Of a DNA stretch of 64,000 nucleotides, positions 21,320 through 34,111 are shown one piece after another. The stretch is from Enoplosus armatus. Taxonomy: Eukaryota > Chordata > Actinopteri > Centrarchiformes > Enoplosidae. Under the pieces are notes generated by a model, which was not told the origin of the DNA, searched no databases, and saw only the letters and a program-made list of their open reading frames with translations. A program made the position numbers and the translations under genes. How positions within the stretch are numbered: the stretch's first letter is position 1; each line of letters starts with the position of its first letter. Location: positions 15,550,036-15,614,035 of the forward strand of contig NC_092202.1 in the NCBI RefSeq assembly GCF_043641665.1, read 5' to 3'.

Positions 21320-24125
21320 GTATGTTCATACTGGGGTGGAGTCTTCATTTGTTTGAACGTGATGACATTACAAATAAATACATTTAGTAGAGAAAATATG
21401 TCTATTCCGTATCAGGTTTTCACTTCTCAGAAAGTCATAAATTAGAACCATATGCCTGTCTTTCGTACTTTCCTTCATTCCCTCGTGCCTGACATTTCTT
21501 TGGTCTTTCTATATGTTGCCGTTCTCTGTGAGACTGTTTGAACGGATAGAGCCTCGGTATGCCAATGACACTTTTTCCTCTTTCAGAGACGCTGCGTCTC
21601 AGCTGAGACAGTGCTCCTGTCTGAGAGAGTGAGATAAAACAGTGCACTGGGTAGGACTGTAGACAATGATACTTTAGATGCTTTTGATAGCTACGAGGAT
21701 GCAGCGGTGACAGTTGGGTCAGTAGCTGAGGTTTCAATTTGTCCAAATAATCCTCAAACGTAACAACGAATGAGTGTTTTCCTTCAAGGATAATTCTGGT
21801 CACATGACTTGGATTCGAGTCACAATCTGATTTAAGCATGACTCAAAAAAAAAGGCTTGCAACTTGACTTTGATTTAAACACCAGTGACTTGAGGTCTGG
21901 GGTTTCCTTGGGGGGGGCAACTGCGCCTGTCAAAGTACGTCCACTAAAATTGCTTATTTTTGCCACTGACAGGCTCAGATTGTTATTCCAAGTGTCTGAC
22001 AACATTATGGAAAGGATCCTTGCAGAGATAGACCTTTTTGTTCCGATGTTCGTTTCCACCGTGGTCCTCCTGCAGCAAGATTTCAGAGCGAGACTGCGAT
22101 GCCATCCGAGACTGTTTCTGGTTCAAACAAAAAGGATCTTAACTCTTTAACAAAAGTTAGCTATAACTTCAATCTAGCTAAAAGCATTTTACTGACACAA
22201 AAACATGTCTCTGCCCGGGTGGGAAAGTGCAGATTTACACATGTTTTTCTCAGCTGACCCCAGGGGGACACTTCTGTACTGTCCATCTTGTATTTTACAT
22301 GTTATTTGTGTTCTGAAGAAATCGTTCTAACCCGAGTCATGATTGCCTGCCAGGATTAGAGCACTTGTGTTGCTTTTTTGTTTCCAAATGAATCTGATGC
22401 ATAGGCCTTTTTTATTTATTTATTTTTTTGCCGCAGACATGCAATGAAAAACGTCCATTCTAGTTTAGATTCACTGCACACACCACATTTTGAATGAATC
22501 CTGCGTGATATCACTTCAACATGGCCATTGGTAGTTTGTTCCGCAGATCTCAGTATTAGCCTTGAAAAGACAATATCAGACAACTTATAACTTACAACCG
22601 TATATGGGGGTCAAGGGGATGTTGGAGTACAAACCCCCAGCTCTCTGATCTCTGGACCCGTATTAACCTCCACCCCGCAATGTCTCAACACCTCTGCTTA
22701 GCCCTGACAGCAACATTAATTCACCGTTTCGGTATGGTCGACACGTCTGAGGTCTGGACAAAAATCAATTAAAGTCTGACTTTACCTCTGCTGGAGGGAG
22801 AAATCAAACGTGTGCTTGTGTGGATTTGTCCTTTTTAAAGTCCCAACTGAAAAATGAAATAAGAAATAATAAAATGAGAAATGGTAAGAATGCCGTACTC
22901 TGACACATCAAGTCAATCAAATCATTTTAAACTGTATTTGCATAAAGCAGTATGTCATTATATTAGCTTACATTAGCTTTTTAACTAATGTCTCTTTGTC
23001 CTACAAGCACGAGCATGCGTCTTACGTTGCTCCTTGCTTTACTGAATGAGCGGCAAACAAACACCTTCCGCGGAAAAGTGCACTGCTAACGGCTAATTAG
23101 CTAGTTAGCTGTAGCATGTTGAAAAGCTCAAAGGCTTACCTGCAAGGATGGGAAAACAAATGTTGGACCTCAACTTTTATCCACTTCATTTTTCCCCCAC
23201 ATTGAGCATTACAACCTCACTGAGCTGCCAGTGTGCTTTTAGACTTGAGTCCGTGTAGAGTAGCCAATGAAAGACTAAGGGCCTCTGTCCACCAAAGCCC
23301 ACCCCCCCCACACACACACTTTAAAAAATACGCTGGAAAAAAACACTTTGGTGGACGCAGGCCCTGAGAGAGGATGTCGAGGTAGAGAAGCAGAAAGAGA
23401 TGTGATCCTCTCTCAGAGCATTGCCCTGCATTAGCCTGCTGTAGTAACACCTTTATACCTTCATCCTTTAGGACTTTAAATGAATACAGCTGCAGTAATT
23501 CTGAAGCATATAAAACAGCAGAGCCTCGTCTGCCAGGAATGTGCCTCTGCTCTGGCCTGACATGGGCGGAAGCCTGTCACATACCACGGCAAGGGAGATT
23601 TAGGAAACTGGATGTGGATCCAGACTGGACTCAGTTCTGTTGGTATTTGCATGCAGCGACAAAGGTCTTGGAAATAGTAAAAACAATACAAAAAAATGTG
23701 CGTTATTTGTCTCTTTGCCTCACAAAACCTGCTTGCCATTGAGCAACAAAAGCAACAATGACATCAACATTTCTGCCAGCAATTCGGTCACAACCGCCTT
23801 TTAGCAGAAGGTGCACTGAAAACTGTACCAAGACCTGTTTCAAATAATCCATGTCAAGTTAGGGCCCCGATATCTCCGTCAGGAATGTGGTGTGTGGGCG
23901 TACACTTTAGTCAACCCTTTTTAACATGCGTCTCACACCACAATTGTTGGTGTGAGTGTGGCCCTCAGAGGACTGAGGGCTGGAACGATTGGGGGGGGGG
24001 GTCACATATTCTCCACCGTTTTAGTTTTGGCAATGATGGTATGGTGGAGTTGAGAAACTCCTGAAAAGGTACATCTCAAGGGGCTTATCCTGATGCATAA
24101 TAAACTGAAACATGTCAGCAAACAG
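21320..24125. other. Gene-free stretch
   Basis: No exon or named repeat is recognised. There are two G runs (about 21911-21917 and 23991-24001). Open frames up to 134 codons (21435-21839, minus strand) show no domain. Confidence 0.5.
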
Positions 24126-24690
24126 TTGCCTATTTACACATCCAGCAGACATGGAGCAACATTAGCATTCCTTTGGAGTGAGGCTCTATTATCTTATCGG
24201 ACAGCCAAGTCTCCGTAAAACACAGTAGGCTGCTTTGTCGGCATAGGCGATCATACCTCAAGTAAGTTGTCAACCTTATTAACCAAGGAGCAAACGTTCC
24301 CCATTATAACAGAGGATAGCACTGTTTTGTACCCCTGCCGACTGTTCCTGACCTGGACCCCTCCTCTGCGGTCTCTCTCTCTGGTCTTGAGCTTGATTTC
24401 CGACACCAAGATCCAATCCACCTGATGCGGGAGGCCACGGCTGAAGAAACTTGTGCGGACAGTAGGTGGTGAAAGGCGGACCTGGTCCATGGAAGGGTCG
24501 TAGAGGTGCTTGAAATTACGTACCGGTTCGGCCAGTCTAGTTTCACAGGCGTCCGTGTTGAAACGACGCGTCCCCTAGTTACAAAAATTCAGAGGCGCAC
24601 GACCACGCGTCACGACAGCTCGTAGAACCCTCGGCATGGCGCAATGACGTCATTTTGGCCTCGCGCCAGAGATGCTACGGCGGCCATAAA
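24125..24690 (-). mobile_element. LINE 5' region: CpG-rich leader plus start of ORF2 endonuclease (dead)
   Basis: Minus-strand translation contains SVIMGNVCSLVNKVDNLLEV and, in another frame, LLCFTETWLSDKIIEPHS. This order is the start of the apurinic endonuclease domain of CR1/L2/Rex1-like fish LINEs, where the CFTETWL box is conserved. A frameshift or stop between the two blocks, and loss of the rest of the domain, show it is dead. Upstream on the minus strand (24,560-24,690) the DNA is CpG-rich and looks like the element's 5' leader. It holds a perfect TGACGTCA (24645-24652). No reverse transcriptase remains here; 3' tails of similar LINEs lie at 13, 43, 46 and 52 kb. Confidence 0.65.
24645..24652. 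promoter_or_regulatory. Perfect CRE palindrome (TGACGTCA)
   Basis: The full 8-bp CRE lies in a CpG-rich setting, 90-100 bp upstream (minus strand) of the LINE coding remnant. CREB/ATF binding is the known role of this motif. Use in this genome is inference. Confidence 0.5.
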
Positions 24691-25584
24691 TCCAGCTTTG
24701 ATAGCCTGGGTGCACTTACTCCTCAGTGCAGGTGCAGCTGTTTTTTTGTGTGTGAGAATATATTGATTAATATTCAGTGTGTGTGGATGTAAGAACACAG
24801 TGTTTTTTTTCTTCTTTCACCCTTGACGGTGTTCAGACCGCAGGTGTGTTTCTGTCTGACCTTTTTTGTGACCTTGGTGAGTTCAGGATAAACTGTCTCC
24901 GTCGCAGCTCTGTTTGGGTGTGTTGTTGAATGAGGAGACAGAGCTTTAGGTGTTGCCCTCATCAAGCCGGTTCGCTCTAATCCAGACACACACACCACCG
25001 CCATGCCCAAAGTTGCGCTGCTGGCTGGGTCATAGTGTGTGTTTTTGTCCTCTTTGGATCTACTCTAAAATAATAATACTCTAAAAGGGAGAAAATTAGC
25101 TTTGCATGCTACACATGACTACCACCCATTCATTTATTTGTTACAGTATATTCTTAAAGCCTAGAAAGGTCATGTCAAATGCAACAACTATGAATAACGT
25201 GACTATAATTCCTATTTTTTACAGCCTGCTTTTGGCCATCATTATTATCGAGAATGTCTTCCCAAGAAAAATGACAACATGAGTACCTTTTTTAAATGCC
25301 TAAATATGACTTTACTGCCAAACACCTTTAGTGCCCATGTAAATTATAACTGTCAGGAGCAAAGGTGGAAGTCGCGTGGCATTGATATAGACCCATAAAA
25401 CTTCTCGGGGTGGTCTGTCCTGATGGAAGGTCAACAAAGACAGCGACTTCGACAAGGCAAAGCCGCTGTTCTTTTCAGGTTTCCCACCAATAGTCAATAA
25501 GTTTCTTTTGACCTTGACAACGAAGGTGCCCAAACCGAAATGATGTAGTCGTTTTTATTATCTAATTAGCAGTTTTTGTGTCTA

Positions 25585-25745
25585 AACCTAGGCGACATTC
25601 AGACCAAATCCAGCGTTGCGCGAGAAAACGCCAATCCTCCCATTCATTTTGAATGAAGGTGGTCAGTTTTTGAACGGCCTTGGAAGTCACTGTTCCTTCC
25701 TTCCTGGAAACAAGGTTAATGAGAGCTTGAGAGACTGAATCCAAA
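25585..25745 (-). repeat. Probable DNA transposon fragment
   Basis: GACATTCAGACCAAATCCAG, GTTGCGCGAGAAAACGCC and CCCATTCATTTTGAATG form a signature I associate with a common fish repeat. A palindromic end is not evident. Only the left part is kept. Confidence 0.35.
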
Positions 25746-25817
25746 AAGTAAAGTTATGGGCCGCAAAACCAAAACAATGACATTAAAGAAGCTAAAAAGC
25801 TCTGGAAGTTTGTGATA

Positions 25818-25910
25818 ATTCTCTGTGGGTCCACCACTATTAGTGACAGCTTCCACATTACACACAGTCCTTTCATCCATTGTTACAGACATTATTTAGT
25901 GCAGCTTTAA
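25818..25910 (-). mobile_element. TTAA-flanked short repeat (GCTGCACTAA family), copy 1
   Basis: The segment GACAGCTTCCACATTACACA, TCCATTGTTACAGACATTAT, then GTGCAGCTTTAA ends at a TTAA. It matches 42778-42870 (reverse) and 40572-40648. This is an unnamed small family that also uses TTAA, so a second piggyBac-like MITE is possible. Confidence 0.5.
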
Positions 25911-25914
25911 GGAC

Positions 25915-26998
25915 ATAACAGATTCAAGTCCATGTTATTGGTATTGACCAGACTCTCTCTCTCCAAAATTAGACTGTAATAAATGAATGAATGAATGATT
26001 GGGAGTCATAGTTAGCATGCAGAGCTAATGTCCTTCCATATAGAGTTGCTCTGTTTTTGGCGTTCCCCATGTGGAAGAGTTTTACAGGGCTGTGAAGATG
26101 GAAATAATGATGGTGGAGCTGCTGGAGAAGTGTTGCCACCGTGGTACAGTTCGAGGGAAGTCATTAAAGCGCCAGAGCTGGCAGACAGGGCAACGAGTCA
26201 AGGAATGTCCAAGGGCAGGGGAATGTTACCACACTTACCATGGCCTGGTTGAGAACATGTAGACAGACGGATAGAGAAAAAGGTCAGTCAATGGAAAACA
26301 CTTCCCGCTTTCTTTTTTCCTCAAGATATGGGAACCTTTCATATACTGGAGAACTGCAGTAGCAATAATAATGTGGGTGTGGAGGAGGTATATGTTTTAA
26401 AGGTACATGTCGTGTACAAGTCATCCAGCAGCAGGCTCATAAAACAAGGAGCGCTCAGGGGCGCATATCCCATCATGCCACTCTTGCTAATGTTTTAAAT
26501 GGCACCCTTGAAAATCCCCCTTGAAACAAGTAAGAGGCCCAGATATACAGGCTGATGTGGTATTTTCCCAGAATGTCTGTTGCGATTTCAAAGCCCCACT
26601 ACAATGACACAGCTATTTCTTCTCCTCTCCTCTCTTATTTAACAAAAACATCACCTTCACCCTTGAATTTACTTAATCCGAACATGTCTGCAACAAGGAC
26701 CTTGAACTAGAGGAGGGTCCTTTTGACAAGTGTAAAAACACTTCCACACATGATCTTAGGCAGCAGTGTCCGCATTTTTATACTTCCGGTTCCCTCGCTT
26801 TTATGTGTCCTAAAAAAGGCGGTTGCTAACAAGTGGCTAACTGACACTACAGAGGTTGTCACGGACATTAATGTGTCGAACGTGGAAAGTCATCTACTCA
26901 CTAGTCCGCCTTTACAGCCTTGTTGTGTTTATACTCTATATCTATCTGTCTATATATCTATATCTATATTTATCTACATTCTCTAAGCTTAGTGGTGG
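25915..26998. other. Gene-free stretch
   Basis: No supported exon. A 63-codon frame at 26071-26262 (MEEFYRAVKMEIMMVELLEK...) has Cys and His residues but no recognised zinc-binding pattern. A short TATC microsatellite lies at about 26936-26976. Confidence 0.45.
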
Positions 26999-26999
26999 T

Positions 27000-27289
27000 G
27001 CCGTTGAAGTAATGCGACCGCGGTGTAGTTCCTTTATAGCCTAACATTAGCTTTTTACTTCTGGTGTTTCTGGTTACACTTCAAACATCCATAAAATTGG
27101 TGTTAATTAGTGAAGACTATCTTGCCGAACAAAACATGTAAGTATAAGTTTTGTTTGCCATAGAGTTTATTTTCTGCAATAATCCAAAATCCCATGGAAA
27201 AATCCCATTGGCCCTTTGTCGAGGGAACCAGTGCGATGCTAACTTCCGGGTTTGCCTACAAAAACACGTCATCCCTGCAGCACTCTATA
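27000..27289 (-). repeat. Dispersed repeat, copy 3 (inverse of 15007-15298)
   Basis: Reverse complement of the 15 kb element over about 290 bp at high similarity, including TTAGCTTTTTACTTCTGGTG, AGTTTATTTTCTGCAAT and CACGTCATCCCTGCAGCACT. Having two full and one partial copy within 12 kb marks it as an interspersed repeat rather than a unique sequence. Confidence 0.75.
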
Positions 27290-27963
27290 TGTTCCTTGAG
27301 TTCCTTCCCTGTTGAGGCCTAAATCTGTGGAGTGTTTTATGTTGTAAGCTGGTCATGTTATTTATTTACTGAAGCATCTTTCTTTCATTTACTCTGATCC
27401 TCTCCGGTCAAAGAAATTGTGCATTCTGTTTGCTCCTCCACAGCTTTATTTTTAGTCTTGCAACGCTCCCATCGCTTCCGCGATGACTAAAGGAATGATA
27501 ATGCGCTCGTCTGCCTGCAGTATTTGTGCAAACTTCCTCACATCAGATGTGGGCCGACAGATAGGCCGCTATCTTGCCCTTTTTCCCTCTCCCCTGTTCT
27601 CTTCACTGTTTTGATGCACAGTGATAACAGCATGATTTTTACATATACAATTTAGTAGAAGAGAAAAGGAAAACAGAAATAAAATGTGAGAAAAAGGAAA
27701 GTAAGGTGGTTCAGCTGATAAGAGTAGAACCCTTGCAATAGCCAATCATTTGCCATCACAATGTCCAGTGGGGAGAGGGAAAGAGATAAGTGTTGCCAAT
27801 GTCTGGCATTAGCCTCGCGACCTCACACATTTAATGAAATAAATAAAAAATATAGTTTTGGGTCAAATTTGGCAGCACAGGCAGATTTAGTTGGGTCGGG
27901 TCTTAAAGAGGCAGAGTACAGGCCGGGTTTGGGTCTAGTTTTTGGCTCTTTACGTGGGATGAG

Positions 27964-28100
27964 TTAAAGGTCCCATATTGTAGAAAGTGAGATGTCCATG
28001 TCTTGTTTGATTATAAAGCAGCTCAGTCCACAGAGAAATGAAACACAGCCCGCATTCAGACACTGCGCCTTTAGACGAATTGTGTTAACATCAATGGATG
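27964..28100 (-). mobile_element. TTAA-flanked MITE, truncated copy C
   Basis: TTAA then AGGTCCCATATTGTAGAAAG starts the element, and the next 100 bp match the ends of copies D and F. Homology with the reverse of copy E covers GAAACACAGCC to CTGCGCCTTTAGA. The other end is missing. Confidence 0.75.
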
Positions 28101-28104
28101 TGAG

Positions 28105-30115
28105 GCAAAGATACTGCGTGAGGTGAAAGGGACAGGTGCATGCTGTTGTGGAAGTTAGTTATTGTAGTTTGGCCCTCTGATTTGGCTGCTCATCAACATG
28201 GTTAGCGGTTGTAGCAGTGTAGCACACTGCTTCTTCCATGTCCAAAAACACTGGTAACAGGGAACCAAGATGTGAAACACTCAGCAACATAACATTCAAC
28301 GAACTGGCACTGGAGAGAGGGAAGCACACAGACTAAATACAGAAGCAAGGTGGAGGGTAATGAGGGGCAGGTGAAACTAATCAGTGCAGGTCCAGACAAT
28401 CAGACAGGTGGGAAAACACACAAAGGCAGCAAGTGGAGTCGACTGAAACGAGGCAAACAACAAAATAAAACAGGAAACGTGAAACACAAATGACCGAATG
28501 AGCTAAACACACAACCCAGGAGGCAAACTCAGGAGGTAAATTAGACAACTGTGACACAGTCAGATCTGAAAATACATATTTAAAGATTCAGTGTGACTTA
28601 ATGTCCATAAATCCACTTAGAAATGATGAAAATTGAAAAATGACGCTCTTTATAACTTCAGAACTTGCCCGAGAACCATCAAATTCTAAAGTTCCCCTCA
28701 GTATCACAGTAATCCAGTGATAGTTGTCGGTACACTGAAAACAGGAACTGCTGATAGCTAATTCGGCCACTTTTAATGGCGCCAATGTGCCAAAATGTAT
28801 AGAAATATGTAGCCAAGTTGTAGCCAACAGCATAACTCACCGAATGTATGGCAACATTACACTTCCTGTTTGCATCCCCCTGGGAACTGTAACTGTTAGA
28901 GATGATGATCCCTCATAGAAGTACAAAGTAAAAGTACAAACATGCCATCCATGATATCTGGCCTTGTCATCATTGAGGGGGAAAAAAAGAAGAGAAACAT
29001 GAATTTACAGAGTGAAATCATCTTCTTTGTGGCCAAGAAGCATTTTATGGAAACTATGTGGCTGATTGCAGCTCTTGACCTCATGTATCCACCTCTAAGT
29101 CAGTAGTTTGTGTGAATATTTTATTTCTTTGTGTATTTTCAGTATCCAGCAGCCTCACTACTCGTCTCACTGTGGAGCTTTTACAGCCCATATGGCTCCC
29201 ATATTGTGGTTTACGGGTGCCACTACACATAGATCGATTCGAAGGATCATTTTTGATGTGACCCTAATGCCTTCTTAACGCACCCTCATCCATCAGTGTC
29301 CTCTTTTGCTTTCCCAGTCATTACAGGTCAATATAAATGAAGCTGATTGGTCGGCACAGCGCCAGAACAGACTCAACAGCAGCGCAGTTTCACGCTTAAT
29401 TGCTGTAACATTTAATAGACGATCAAGACGAGAAGCTGAGCATGTCATTCTTAATTCTGTCTCTGTTGGAAGATCACAGATAATTTTCCTCTTGCTGTAT
29501 CAATTTCCACATTTCTAGCATAGAATACGATTTCCAGAAGCCTTTTGGTGTTTTTATATCAGCAGGATACGTCTTCTCCCCAGAGGAAGGTGTCCTTGTT
29601 TTTGTCTTGTCAAACACAAAAAAAACCCCTTAACTCTAAAAATACATACTGTGTGACAGTAGGGTTCTTGTTTCTCCTCGCTATGTGGTTTCAAGTAGTT
29701 GAGATGTGGCTCTGCATCTCTTCTTTGCTTTTTTTTTTTTTTTTGCAATAAAGAAATCCCATAACATGTAGGGGATCATGAAACTTCTCAGGGCCAAGAG
29801 TGCTGCAGCTCATCACTGGCCAAACGTCAAACAACCCTGAAAGTGGCCTCGGTCGGCAGTCTACCTTGTAATCAGTGGCGTCTATCTGGATTCCAAGTCC
29901 AACTAACTTGCCCCACCATACATGACCACTTGTTATCATCTTGTAGTAACACCTGAGTATATATATTTTTATCTCACATGTGTTCCCAAGTTCAAGAATG
30001 ATACTTTGTGCTACAGTTCAGTCCAGTCGACATAGATGGGGACCCAAATACCTTGTTGTTTTTAACCTGAATTTGATGAACTTACTGAAAAAACAATAAC
30101 GTTGGATGCCGCCAG
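28105..30115. other. Gene-free stretch
   Basis: No exon or RNA gene is recognised. Parts at 28.57-28.87 kb look like an uncharacterised repeat but have no second copy in this window. A poly(T) run lies at 29729-29745. Confidence 0.45.
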
Positions 30116-30119
30116 AGCG

Positions 30120-30842
30120 GAGTGTTTCTGGGGGCCGAGCCTCACTTACTACTATACAAAAACACAAACTTTATAACTTTATTCACTGATTTTGATGAAA
30201 CTTAATTGTGTTTTTGTGTTGAGTTTCCTGATGGACAGGAAGCTTTACTTGTTGCTAAGGTAACTGCTCACTGTAGCTGCCATTAGCTAATTAGCTCAGT
30301 TAGTGTTGTAGCTAAGCGGTCCAAAGCTCCTGTGCTAGTGGTGTAAACACCAACACTCTCCCCCGGTGCTCCGAGCTCACAGTCCAGAGAAGCGCTAGCT
30401 GCACGGCTAACTACCTAACAGCAGCTAACAATTAGCAGTTGTTTTAACAACAAGTAAAGCTATGTGTCGATCAGGAAACTCCCGTAAATCACAGAGAGTT
30501 GAGGCAGAGCAGCAGGACGTGAGACGGTGTGTTTCTTGTGTACTCCATCCACGAGAATCTGTTTTGCTTGTTGTTGTGGCGTCTTCTTGTTGTTGTTTCA
30601 CATTTTGAGTGAGTGCATGCGTCCGCTTACACAGAGGACGTCAGTTGAGTAGGCGGTCCTACAATGTAGCCCAAGACGCGTTCGCGTACACACTGCTAAA
30701 AGAATGTGGCCGTAGGCTCAGACCACCTCTGAATGTGGTCTGAGCAATGCGTCCTCAATGCGCCTTAGGTGCATTCACCTGAGCTGTCCACTCGTGATTG
30801 GATCACCCAGGACGGATGTTAATACCAGGTCTGAACAGGGCC
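30120..30842 (+). mobile_element. Fish DNA-transposon-like repeat, right end
   Basis: The right end CACCTCTGAATGTGGTCTGA, GATCACCCAGGACGGATGTT, AATACCAGGTCTGAACAGGG and CC is recognisable as the terminus of a widespread teleost element whose other end would read GGCCCTGTTCAGACCTGG. That other end is not visible, so the left boundary is approximate. The segment includes CpG-rich pieces and the internal repeat-like TAGCTAATTAGCTC. The superfamily is not assigned. Confidence 0.45.
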
Positions 30843-30895
30843 AAAGTGGTGATATTCAGGTTTACTCTTCACACTTAATCTCTTTCTTTCTTTTT

Positions 30896-30897
<2 letters not shown>

Positions 30898-30931
<34 letters not shown>
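30898..30931. repeat. (CA)n microsatellite
   Basis: A pure AC run of about 33 bp. Confidence 0.95.
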
Positions 30932-30933
<2 letters not shown>

Positions 30934-31559
30934 CTCCGTCACACATAGCTGTAGCCGTGGAAGTCCTTCTGACAAACTGTCTTTGGTGTGTTTGTCTGCT
31001 CTCAGCATGTGGCAGCCATGACAGTAACTACTTGTTTTGTTTTAGCTGTCCTCCTTTTCTTTTTACCCTGAGCTGTCTCTCCTTTTCAGGGTCATCCACA
31101 TCCTTTTTTATCCTCCTTCTCCAGCCCTCCCTCCTTCTCACTTCTTGACTCTCACTCTTTTCTTTCACACTATTTTGTCTTCACATTTCAGTCATCGCTG
31201 TTTTCTGGTTTATGAAAGGCTCAGTTTTCCATTATTCTGTGTGGTTATAAGAAATGTATCAATTGGCGTAAAATAATATTTAAACATGCATGTTTCTTAA
31301 ATCAACAAAGCATGACCAAACCCTCAAGAAAGAAATTAGAAAGTCAGTGTAAGTTCATCTCAGATATTATACTATAGAAATATTACTATCTAGAAAAGAT
31401 ATTATTTTGGTGTGAAAAAACAAGCATTTTTGATTGTAACATTTTAACATCCTGTATACAGTACACGTCTGGCATCTGTAAGAAACCAAACTGCTGGGAA
31501 ATTGGTTGAAAGTTCAGCGAGTTTAACTGTGGATGGACCGTCCTGCCTTCATAGACTTG

Positions 31560-31780
31560 CATGCATCCCTGAGCCAATATGGCGGCGGCGTTGACACATC
31601 GCTGCAATCAACAGCAGTGGCCAATGTGGTATCTACGCATATATTTATATCTATGCGGTACGACAGCAACAGTTTAGCTAGCATGAGCTAACAACTATCC
31701 GTAAACACAAACGCGCGAATGAGAGCGGCAAACAGTCTTCATCACCTTCACAGGCTCTAACTGACGTCTTATTTTGGTCA
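31560..31780. other. CpG-richer patch with a YY1-like site
   Basis: CAATATGGCGGCGGCG at 31576-31591 matches the YY1 consensus (AANATGGCGGC). CpG content rises locally (ACGCGCGAATG at 31711). It could be an alternative promoter, or part of a LINE leader, since YY1 sites are common there. No exon follows that I can support. Confidence 0.25.
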
Positions 31781-31804
31781 TTTTGGATTTATGGATACTG
31801 CAAC

Positions 31805-31827
31805 ATTTAAAAAAAAAAAAAAAAAGT
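31805..31827. repeat. Poly(A) tract
   Basis: An A run of about 18 bases. No recognisable element body precedes it. Confidence 0.6.
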
Positions 31828-32271
31828 TAGTTCTGACAACATAGGACAAAGAAACACAAGCGATAAGACAGGTTGTAAACAAGTCACCACCAGCCTTGGA
31901 CTTCAAAAGCCTGGCATTTAAAAATCCTTTCCTCTTCCAACAGAGGAGGAAAGTGTAGTAAATGTAAATTCTACAGCACAAGAAAGGATGTGAGGGAACC
32001 AAGAAAGGACGGCTCCATCTATTGATGTTTTCTGTTTCTTTCAGTGAAAACTTTTCAAAGGAACTATAGTCTATCTCCTTCTCAGCTTGACTAAATAACT
32101 TCTTGTTTTCTACCCCCTTTTTCACAAACAGTCTCTCTCAATAGTGTGTGTGAGCTTCTCTGTGAGCAGGGTGTCCATCTATCACGTCAGGGTGAGTCAA
32201 AAGAAGTCAGCAAAGACACCCTGTGACCTCTGACCCCTGTGTGTTGATAGCGCTGTCCTCTCTCGCTGCGG

Positions 32272-32272
<1 letters not shown>

Positions 32273-32354
<82 letters not shown>
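32273..32354. repeat. (TG)n microsatellite, 82 bp
   Basis: The longest dinucleotide run in the window, uninterrupted. Likely polymorphic and able to form Z-DNA. All His-Thr or Cys-Val frames over it are artefacts. Confidence 0.98.
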
Positions 32355-32356
<2 letters not shown>

Positions 32357-32359
32357 GGG

Positions 32360-34110
32360 GCACAGAGAGGGAAAGAGCTCGCTCGGTAGCCATAGATACA
32401 CAGTATATTTCTTTGTCCCCCTATGAACAGAATCCAAATGAGCTGTTTTACCGGAATGTCCAGTCAAGTGATTTGTAATTAATGTGCAACAAAGCTTTGA
32501 TGTAAAACAACAGAGGTTTAAATAAAAGTTGCATTTTTTTTTTGGTTATATTTATGTTATGGCTAACGTGTCCACTAAAGTAGAACTAGGACAGCACCCC
32601 AATTACCCGCAACCAGCACAACAAGCATAACCATAACCTTACAGACCCCAAGTCTCATGATGTAAGATACTAAAACATGGAAAAACAAATAACAACAAAC
32701 CAAAAAAAAAAAGACCCAAGCAAAAGAAATCTCCTTGTTCATCAGGGTATCAAGGAGGTGTACGAGGGGTGTTGCTTGATTAATAATCTAAAACAAACAA
32801 ATCTAAATCCTGCTTTTTGTCTTTTATCCATGGGCGTTGAAGTGATACCCAGTGCCCAACGCCAGAAGGCAATTCTGGGAAGTGATTTAGGAAAGGGACG
32901 CTGTAGCAATGCAAGCAGGCCCCCCCCCCTCGTGATCCAGACTGATAGGATGTGATGTAGCTTGGCACTGACGGCTAGTGACCGAGTCACCGCATGGTTG
33001 ACAGACAGCTGATATTCAGCGACATTTCCATCTGGCCTCTACAGCAGCGGTGGAGAACTGACGTTTTTGCAGATCAGCTGTCGAGTCGAACTGCAGTAAT
33101 GATCTGAGGAAGTCTTATTTTTTCCCCTCCGCGAAACAAAAGAGCCTCTTTTAAAAAAAAAATAAAAATCTGATATGTAATTGTCCAGTTGGATGAGGTC
33201 ATTCCAATCACATGCAGTTCAGTTTCCTGCGATGAAACATTTCCTGGTACGCCAAGACCCTATAATCAAGTTATTACACGACTTGATGAGATGCATTTTC
33301 TTGTGCTGTGCAGTTCTCATGTTTCAGCCAGCGCTCCCGCTCAGCACTAGTCTCAACTCACACTCTCCGGTCTATGCTAGTACACTTCTCTGAAAGCAGA
33401 TTATTGCATTCACAAATGCTATTAAAGCCTCTCTCCGTGGACAGCAACACGCCCTTCACCAGTCATACGCAGTACTTCTGGCCCTATCACCCCTGGATCT
33501 CTGACCAAGCCGCCAGTGGTAGAATTGCATTGTGGGTAACGTAGGCACCAGTTTTTGACAAGGAAGAAGATATCTCCATTTCGGCTGCATCAGTTTTGAC
33601 TTTTTGAAACTGTCCGTCATGAGTCCAATAATGTTAACATATGCTAAATGCTAAATCAGTGGAGCACTCTTGACTTTGCATACAACATTCAAATGTATAA
33701 TATATATAACAACAATCCCATGGGACCCCCATGTTGGGAACCGCTGTTTTTCACAATAAAGCAATTACGGGATGAGAGCCTTTATATTTTATAATATTGC
33801 GACTACAGAGACAGAATATCTAGCTATATGTTATTATGATGTGAAACTTGAGCCCTTCAATTATTTAAAGAAATTCTAGCACTTTCATTTCAGCTAACTG
33901 TCACACACACAGTGAGCCATGAAGCTGTGAAAATATTTTCTGACTGTCAAACAGCTTAAGAAGGAACTCAGAATGTTTGACGGCTTTTATCCAGACATTG
34001 GAAATTCACGGAGTAAACTTACAGTCCCTTCTTGGCCGACGGTAGCATGACTCGGCAGTTAGAGCAGAATGACAGCACAAAAGATGACTCGGCAGATACA
34101 CTGACTTACA
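32360..34110. other. Gene-free stretch
   Basis: No supported exon, RNA gene or mobile element. Open frames are short and lack motifs. A GCATTGTGGGTAACGTAGG piece at 33525 resembles a common fish repeat but is too short to classify. Confidence 0.45.
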
Positions 34111-34111
34111 T

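Noticed and set aside
32187..32467. Frames with (HT)n or (CV)n over the 82-bp microsatellite
   Set aside because: Pure dinucleotide translation, not a protein.
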